From assembly GCF_019972155.1 (NCBI RefSeq), contig NZ_BOVL01000019.1, forward strand, positions 413,877 through 477,876: 64,000 nucleotides of DNA, in the 5' to 3' direction. The stretch is from Bradyrhizobium sp. RD5-C2 (GTDB taxonomy: Bacteria > Pseudomonadota > Alphaproteobacteria > Rhizobiales > Xanthobacteraceae). The stretch's first letter is position 1. The number at the start of each line of letters is the position of its first letter. Shown piece after piece: positions 59,410 to 64,000 of the stretch. The position numbers and the translations under genes are program-made. The notes under the pieces are model-generated. The model did not search any database and was not told the origin of the DNA. It was given only the letters and a program-made list of their open reading frames with translations.

Positions 59410-60402
59410 CTATGCTGGAATTGCATCTAGCTTGCGTAGAACCGAGTCGCTTCTTGCGTGCGCATATCTCAGCAGCATCGTTGCGTCCCTGTGACCGCTA
59501 ATCATTGCTACTTCTGGAATGGTCAAGCCCTGTTCGAAGAATCGACTGATTGCTTCATGGCGCAAGTCGTGAAATCGCAAGCCATCTATCTTGGCGCGAT
59601 GCACCGCGCGACCGAACGCTAAATGGATTGCATTGCCAGTCATTGTGAAGACTAGATTATCCGGCTTGGACCGCTTCGGCAAAGTCCAGATGGCAGCATT
59701 GGACAGCGGGATCGTTCTGGCATGACCGTTTTTAGTTCGCGGGATTGTCAGTCGCCGTCTCTTCACGTCAACATCATGCCAGCGCATGGATGCTATTTCT
59801 CCTCGCCTCATGCCGGTTGCCAAGGCGAAGCGGATGATAGACGCGATGAGTGGAGTCCGACATTTGCGCGTCGCCTTGATTAGCCGATCGAGTTCGCCGG
59901 GATAAAGCCGCCGCGTTCGCAACCGGGGCGTCGCGACGAAGCGAAGGGACTTCACGGGGTTGTCCCTAATCGGGATCGCCCAATCGCGCTTCGCGACTTC
60001 AAACATATGCTGTATCGGATTTAGCTGTCGCTTGAGCGTTGTTGGTGCAACTTCGATTAATTTCCGATCGCGATACCCCGCGAACTCAGGCACTCCCAAC
60101 TGCGAGAGGGGTGTTTTGCAGATCGGGTCGCGCAGCATTCGCGCTAGAACGGCGTCCTCAACGCGTGCGCCGCGCTTCTGCGGCGTGACATCATTCCGGT
60201 AGCGTTCGATCAGATCGGACAGCCTCAACGTCTTGAGGACGCTGGTATCGGCAGGCAGATCGGACCGGTCCGCCCGGACCTCCATATCCCTTGCCCAGGC
60301 TTCCGCATCCTTCCTCCTGAGGAAGGATTTGGAGAGCGGCCGGGCGCCTGACCGCCTGACCTGCACCTGCCATTTTGCGCCTCTTTGCCGGATCGTAGCC
60401 AT
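59410..60402 (-). CDS. int: Tyrosine recombinase (integrase)
   Basis: 330 residues. N-terminal SAM-like core-binding domain (LRLSDLIERYRNDVTPQK ...), C-terminal catalytic domain with Arg in ALATGMRRGEIASMRW, His-x-x-Arg in FHDLRHEAISR, a His in ISGHRDATM and the nucleophilic Tyr in LLRYAHA. It catalyses integration and excision at the tRNA-Arg site. RBS GAGAGGACCC. Its promoter region carries the arm-type repeats at 60413-60432, so integrase may repress itself. Confidence 0.95.
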   Translation of the reverse strand: MATIRQRGAKWQVQVRRSGARPLSKSFLRRKDAEAWARDMEVRADRSDLPADTSVLKTLRLSDLIERYRNDVTPQKRGARVEDAVLARMLRDPICKTPLSQLGVPEFAGYRDRKLIEVAPTTLKRQLNPIQHMFEVAKRDWAIPIRDNPVKSLRFVATPRLRTRRLYPGELDRLIKATRKCRTPLIASIIRFALATGMRRGEIASMRWHDVDVKRRRLTIPRTKNGHARTIPLSNAAIWTLPKRSKPDNLVFTMTGNAIHLAFGRAVHRAKIDGLRFHDLRHEAISRFFEQGLTIPEVAMISGHRDATMLLRYAHARSDSVLRKLDAIPA

Positions 60403-60412
60403 GGGTCCTCTC

Positions 60413-60432
60413 GCTGTGACACAGTTGTGACA
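60413..60432 (+). promoter_or_regulatory. Probable integrase arm-type sites, right end
   Basis: GCTGTGACA at 60413 and GTTGTGACA at 60424, spaced 11 bp start-to-start, 11 bp upstream of the integrase ATG and 74 bp from the att core. Mirrors the left-end pair at 43146-43165 in spacing and orientation on the plus strand. Confidence 0.7.
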
Positions 60433-60505
60433 GCGAGGTTTTCGGGGGCTGGGACAGGTCGGATCCGACGGGCCAGAAATGCCAGCAAACAAGGCATTTT
60501 AGCAC

Positions 60506-60582
60506 TGGCGCACCCGACACGATTCGAACGTGTGACCTTTGCCTTCGGAGGGCAACGCTCTATCCAGCTGAGCTACGGGTGC
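60506..60582 (-). tRNA. tRNA-Arg (anticodon CCG)
   Basis: 77 nt including an encoded CCA. Acceptor GCACCCG / CGGGTGC, D arm, anticodon loop CTCCGAA with CCG (reads CGG), T arm with TTCGAAT. The 3' 63 nt (60506-60568) form the right copy (attR) of the element's direct repeat; integration regenerated the intact gene. Confidence 0.96.
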
Positions 60583-60712
60583 GTGCAGGCCACCATTTAG
60601 CTGATTGGCTCCGGGTCGGCAACGGCGTTGTCCGGCCGGTTAACGGCTGTAAACTGCCTGCACCAATATGACAGGCCTGCCGGAAACGGCCGTCTTTCGA
60701 GGGAGTTTGCCC

Positions 60713-61792
60713 ATGCGTCCGCTGGAATTCGGCTGGTATCTGCCCACGCATGGCGACACCACGGCCTATGGGCTGATGGAGGCGCAGATCGCGGGGTCGC
60801 CGGAACTCTGCGACCGCGTGGTCAAGGCGGCCGAGGATGCCGGGTTCGAATATCTGCTGATCCCGGTCGGCTCGGTGTGCTGGGAGGCCTGGATATCCGG
60901 TGCCTTCATGGCGGCGCGCTCGGCACGGATCAAGCCGCTGATCGCAGCACGGCCCGGCTATATCAACCCGGTGCTGATGGCCAAGATGATCTCGACCTTC
61001 GACCAGATGTCGGGCGGGCGGATCTGCATCAATTTGATCGCCGGCCAGAACGAGAGCGAGGTCGAGGCCGAAGGCGTGCGCTACGCCAAGGAAGAACGCT
61101 ACGCGCTGATGGAGGAGGAGGTCTCGATCCTTAAGGCGCTGTGGACGACGCGCGGGCCGGTGAACTTCCAAGGCAGGTTTCACACCATCTCGGGCGCGCA
61201 TATCCGCCCGCGTCCGCTGCAGCAGCCGTTTCCAAAATTCTATCTCGGCGGCGGCTCGCGGCAGGCCTGGGAGGTGTCGGCGAAGCATTCCGACGTCCAT
61301 CTGTTCTGGGGCGATCTGCCGGAGCGCATCGCGGACAATATCGCCGAGATCAGGCGGATGGCGCGGGCGCATGACCGCGAGGACGCGATCGGCTTCGGCA
61401 TGCGGCTGCAGGTGATCTGCCGCGAGAGCGAGGCGGACGCCTGGGAGGCGGCCGACCAGCTGGTGCGCCACGCCACCGAGCGGCAGAAGCAGGAGATGAA
61501 GACGCTCTACGTCCGCTCCGAGGCCAATCAGCGCGTGCAGCAGCTCGCGCGCGACTATGGCGATCTCCTGATGCCGCATCTGTGGACCGGGATCACCAAG
61601 GTGCGGCCCGGTGCCGGCATCGCGGTTGTCGGCAATCCCGAGCAATGTGCCACGACCTTGCAGCAGTTCATCGACGCCGGCTGCCACTCGTTTTGCCTGT
61701 CCGGCTATCTGCACGACGAGGAGGCCGAGCGGTTCGGCCGCCTGATCCGTCCGATCCTCGCCGCGAATAACCGCGGGCGGCTCGCGGCGTGA
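60713..61792 (+). CDS. LLM-class flavin-dependent monooxygenase (SsuD-like)
   Basis: 359 residues. Luciferase-like/alkanesulfonate monooxygenase pattern: LEFGWYLPTHGD, AEDAGFEYLLIPVG, the conserved FDQMSGGRICINLIAGQNESE and GAHIRPRPLQQPFPKFYLGGGSRQAWEVSAKH. It uses reduced FMN and oxygen to cleave C-S or oxidise other substrates. No flavin reductase or transport genes adjoin, so desulfonation is only a suggestion. Start after GAGGGAG; chromosomal backbone resumes here. Monocistronic. Confidence 0.9.
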   Translation: MRPLEFGWYLPTHGDTTAYGLMEAQIAGSPELCDRVVKAAEDAGFEYLLIPVGSVCWEAWISGAFMAARSARIKPLIAARPGYINPVLMAKMISTFDQMSGGRICINLIAGQNESEVEAEGVRYAKEERYALMEEEVSILKALWTTRGPVNFQGRFHTISGAHIRPRPLQQPFPKFYLGGGSRQAWEVSAKHSDVHLFWGDLPERIADNIAEIRRMARAHDREDAIGFGMRLQVICRESEADAWEAADQLVRHATERQKQEMKTLYVRSEANQRVQQLARDYGDLLMPHLWTGITKVRPGAGIAVVGNPEQCATTLQQFIDAGCHSFCLSGYLHDEEAERFGRLIRPILAANNRGRLAA

Positions 61793-61793
61793 G

Positions 61794-61829
61794 GTGTCTT
61801 GCCTTTCCGAAGTGTCCTGCCTTTCCGAA
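61794..61829. repeat. 18-bp tandem duplication
   Basis: GTGTCTTGCCTTTCCGAA followed at once by GTGTCCTGCCTTTCCGAA (one mismatch), between the LLM gene and the secreted hydrolase gene. Probably a slippage product. Confidence 0.6.
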
Positions 61830-61911
61830 ATTTCATGCGTGATCCGGCGTCCAATGCGCGATGATCCCGCCGGATCGCATCGCCGCTCGCGGCACCAACG
61901 GAGAATGAACC

Positions 61912-62949
61912 ATGCATCATCGGGGCTGGCTTGCGGCGTTGACACTGCTGATCGCGACAGCTCACGCACCGGTCGCGTCGGCAACGCAGGCACAGATCGA
62001 GCGTGACAAAAAGCCGGTCAAGGAGATCGCGAGCGGTCGCATTGCCGTCGGCGGCGCGATGTTTCCCGTCTACCTCTCGGCCGACTGGTCCAATCCGCTG
62101 CCGGACGTCACCCGCGCGGTGCTGGTGCTGCACGGCGTGCTGCGCAATGCCGACGATTATTTTCGCGCGGCGCTGAGCGCGCAGGCCGCGGCCGGCGACG
62201 TTGGCAAGGGCACGCTGATGATCGCGCCGCAATTCTTGATCGAGCCCGACGTCGAGGCGTTCAAGCTGCCGGCGGAAACCCTGCGCTGGAGCCTCTATGG
62301 CTGGCAGGGCGGCGAGCCTGCGCTTGCGCCGAACCCGGCCAGCTCGTTCGAAGCGCTCGACGCGATCCTGGCCAGGCTCGGCGACCGCAAGCTGTTTCCC
62401 AACCTGAAACAGGTCGTCGTGTTCGGCCATTCCGGCGGCGGCCAGGTGGTGCAGCGCTATGCGATCGCCGTGAAGGGCGACCAGGTGCTGCTGCACGAGG
62501 GCATCGGCGTGCGCTACGTCGTCGCCAATCCGTCCTCCTACGCCTATTTCACCAAGGAGCGACCGGAGCCCGCGATCGCCGCGAAGTGCGAAGGCTACAA
62601 CAGCTGGAAGTTCGGCATGGACGACCGTCCGCCCTATCTCGCCGAGCCTTCGCCAACGGCGCTGGAGCAGGCCTATGTCGCGCGCCGCGTGATCTATCTA
62701 TTGGGAACGCTCGACACTAACCCAAATCATCCCGCGCTCGACAAATCCTGCATGGCGGAAGCCGAAGGGCCGTATCGCTACGCGCGCGGGCATTCCTATG
62801 TCGCGGCGATGCAGGCCCGCGACCACGGCGCGCCGAACCACAGCCTGTGGGATGTGCCCGGCGTCGGCCACGAGGGCGGCAAGATGCTCAACTCGCCCTG
62901 CGGCCTGACTGCGGTGTTCGACATCCCCGGCTGCGAGGCGTCGCGCTGA
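61912..62949 (+). CDS. Secreted alpha/beta-hydrolase-like protein
   Basis: 345 residues. A signal peptide (about 1-25, ending ASA-T) precedes a hydrolase core: AVLVLHGVLRNADDYF (oxyanion region), VVVFGHSGGGQVVQRYA (G-H-S-G-G nucleophile elbow) and a late His in VPGVGHEGGKML. A Cys pair may form a disulphide. Exported esterase or depolymerase-like role is plausible; substrate unknown. Upstream in-frame ATG absent. Start at MHHRGW, weakly supported by GGAG. Confidence 0.82.
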   Translation: MHHRGWLAALTLLIATAHAPVASATQAQIERDKKPVKEIASGRIAVGGAMFPVYLSADWSNPLPDVTRAVLVLHGVLRNADDYFRAALSAQAAAGDVGKGTLMIAPQFLIEPDVEAFKLPAETLRWSLYGWQGGEPALAPNPASSFEALDAILARLGDRKLFPNLKQVVVFGHSGGGQVVQRYAIAVKGDQVLLHEGIGVRYVVANPSSYAYFTKERPEPAIAAKCEGYNSWKFGMDDRPPYLAEPSPTALEQAYVARRVIYLLGTLDTNPNHPALDKSCMAEAEGPYRYARGHSYVAAMQARDHGAPNHSLWDVPGVGHEGGKMLNSPCGLTAVFDIPGCEASR

Positions 62950-63057
62950 TACCGCACACCGGAATTTGTGCGTGAAATCGGTGGCAAGCGGCGTGGGGAT
63001 TGCCTACGCTCGTCTCGCGAATGGAGTATCAGAACCGACAGCTCGATGGAGAACATC

Positions 63058-63315
63058 ATGAGAGCAGGTTTGATCACGCTTCTGACAGCCAGCGCGTTCC
63101 TCAGCTTGACCCCCGCCAACGCCGCAGAGGGATGTGGCGACGGTTGCCACAGGACCTCACGAGGTGCCTGCGTGATCGACGGCTGGGCCACCAGCGCGCC
63201 GGTCAGGAACGAGTGCCCCGCCACCTCGCGCCCACGTCCCCCCTGTGGTGGCGGCGGCTTCATCTGGCGGCGCGACTACCAGGCTTGCGCCCAGACGACG
63301 AAGGATTGGCTCTAG
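63058..63315 (+). CDS. Small secreted Cys-rich protein
   Basis: 85 residues. A signal peptide (MRAGLITLLTASAFLSLTPANA) is followed by EGCGDGCHRTSRGACVIDGWA, further Cys, and a Pro/Gly-rich end with six Cys in all. Similar GCG-containing small exported proteins occur in Bradyrhizobium; function unknown. ATG 63058 has GGAGAAC upstream; ATG 63046 is the alternative. Confidence 0.75.
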   Translation: MRAGLITLLTASAFLSLTPANAAEGCGDGCHRTSRGACVIDGWATSAPVRNECPATSRPRPPCGGGGFIWRRDYQACAQTTKDWL

Positions 63316-63365
63316 GCACCGAGGCCGCCGGTGCGTATGTCGCGCGGCGACCCGGTCCACGCGCC

Positions 63366-64000
63366 TTAGGACTTCGCGGCCGACGCCTGCGCCGGCCGAT
63401 AGGCGGCGGCGTCCGTCGTGAACTCGGCGTGGCCGTAGTCCTTCAGCAGGCTTTCGATTCGCTTGACCAGCCGCCGGTCGGCTGCCTCGCGCAGGCCGGG
63501 AATCCGCGACGCCAGCCGATAGAGCGCAAGCCGGGTGAACAGGAAGATCCCGACCAGTGCCGTCACAGTGCGATCCCTCGCCGTGATCGGCACGCCGATC
63601 GATGCGGCCCTGGCCCTGTCGCCGTTCATGAAGCTGTTCAGGAAGAACGTTTTCGCGAAGCTGCGCTCGAATAATTCGAAGAGGCGGCTGCCGAAGGACT
63701 CGTCGGAGCGCAAGGTTGCCGCCATCGTGGCCCGGACCAGTTCGCCGCAGGTCCTGTCGTCATAGCCGGCCCGCAGCGTCGCGGAACGCAGCACCATGAG
63801 ATCGACAATTCCCTTCGGCGTTTCGGCGAGCAGGTCCTCCGGCAGGCCGAGCAGGACGCAGCGGTAGCGCGCGAGCTCGACGCGGGCCCGTTCCTCCGGC
63901 GTGAACTGGGTGCGGCCGTCGGCCAGCACCTTCTGTGCCAGCAGGAAGATCGGGATCAGTCCGGCGGGCATCTGGTCGACCTGCGGAATCGGGATGCCGT
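63366..64000 (-). CDS. MpaB-family (DUF2236) oxygenase-like protein, partial (right edge)
   Basis: The C-terminal 210 or so residues are visible; the frame stays open to the window edge. RARVELARYRCVLLGLPEDLLAETPKGIVDLMVLRSATL matches the helix that follows the haem-binding part in MpaB/rubber-oxygenase-related proteins (commonly ending LGVPEELLP...). The conserved His residues of the haem-type centre should lie in the missing part. The C-terminus is a cationic tail. Function in this organism unknown. Confidence 0.65.
   Translation of the reverse strand, partial: GIPIPQVDQMPAGLIPIFLLAQKVLADGRTQFTPEERARVELARYRCVLLGLPEDLLAETPKGIVDLMVLRSATLRAGYDDRTCGELVRATMAATLRSDESFGSRLFELFERSFAKTFFLNSFMNGDRARAASIGVPITARDRTVTALVGIFLFTRLALYRLASRIPGLREAADRRLVKRIESLLKDYGHAEFTTDAAAYRPAQASAAKS

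Larger units (their letters stand above)
43008..60568. mobile_element. Integrative element of about 17.5 kb in tRNA-Arg(CCG)
   Basis: Bounded by a perfect 63-bp direct repeat of the tRNA-Arg 3' part. A tyrosine integrase lies next to the intact tRNA at the right end. Contents: XRE regulator, RepB-type primase, RepA-like ATPase, coiled-coil protein, lone HK97 prohead protease, then cargo rich in predicted nucleases and repair proteins. Base composition and codon use are visibly less GC-rich than the flanks. No conjugation, capsid, terminase or tail genes are seen, which favours a phage satellite or a mobilisable replicating island. Confidence 0.9.

Overview
The window looks like a chromosomal segment of a high-GC alphaproteobacterium of the Bradyrhizobium/Nitrobacteraceae type. 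The evidence is the gene content (DUF3551 and YXWGXW secreted proteins, a Bug-type substrate-binding protein, a BioR-regulated bioBFDA operon) and the intergenic palindromic repeats of kinds common in that group. Genes are dense, many overlap by ATGA, and most have a clear Shine-Dalgarno sequence. The genus is an inference from these features, not a measured identity.

Positions 1-43007 are ordinary accessory metabolism. In order they hold: an alpha/beta hydrolase pair; a two-subunit molybdenum hydroxylase (1306-4079); an HD-GYP protein; a cytochrome P450 bracketed by two near-identical 86-bp palindromic repeats; an acyl-CoA ligase; a VOC protein; a Bug-type binding protein; an ArsR-SRPBCC-DUF899-DUF1428 unit whose promoter, operator and start codon coincide; and a small regulon made of a membrane protein, a winged-helix regulator, a second-type polyprenyl diphosphate synthase and a BchE-like radical SAM protein, with two copies of one 17-bp operator. 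After these come threonine ammonia-lyase, a GST, LuxR- and TfoX-type genes, an RND efflux pair, a Gre-type factor, bioR with bioBFDA and BioR boxes, a YXWGXW protein with a repetitive tail, and an MFS/LysR/HAD/CoA-transferase/thioesterase module.

Positions 43008-60568 are an integrated mobile element of about 17.5 kb. It is bounded by a 63-bp direct repeat of the 3' part of tRNA-Arg(CCG). The intact tRNA lies at the right end, next to a tyrosine integrase. Both ends carry a pair of G(C/T)TGTGACA repeats spaced exactly 11 bp apart, probable integrase arm sites. The left half has an XRE regulator, a RepB-type primase, a RepA-like ATPase, a coiled-coil protein and a lone HK97-type prohead protease, which suggests a phage satellite or replicating integrative element. 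The right half is cargo rich in predicted nucleases and DNA-repair proteins: a PD-(D/E)xK-like protein, a DUF3800 protein, a two-gene operon with three nuclease-like domains, another small PD-(D/E)xK protein, an SRAP protein paired with a HhH glycosylase-like protein, a frameshifted thermonuclease, and a DpnI-like zinc-finger nuclease coupled to an unknown partner. The two-gene nuclease operon (50881-53406) and the DpnI-like pair (58369-59315) are the best candidates for undescribed defence systems.

Positions 60583-64000 return to the chromosomal backbone: an LLM-class flavin monooxygenase, a secreted hydrolase, a small secreted cysteine-rich protein and a partial MpaB-type oxygenase.
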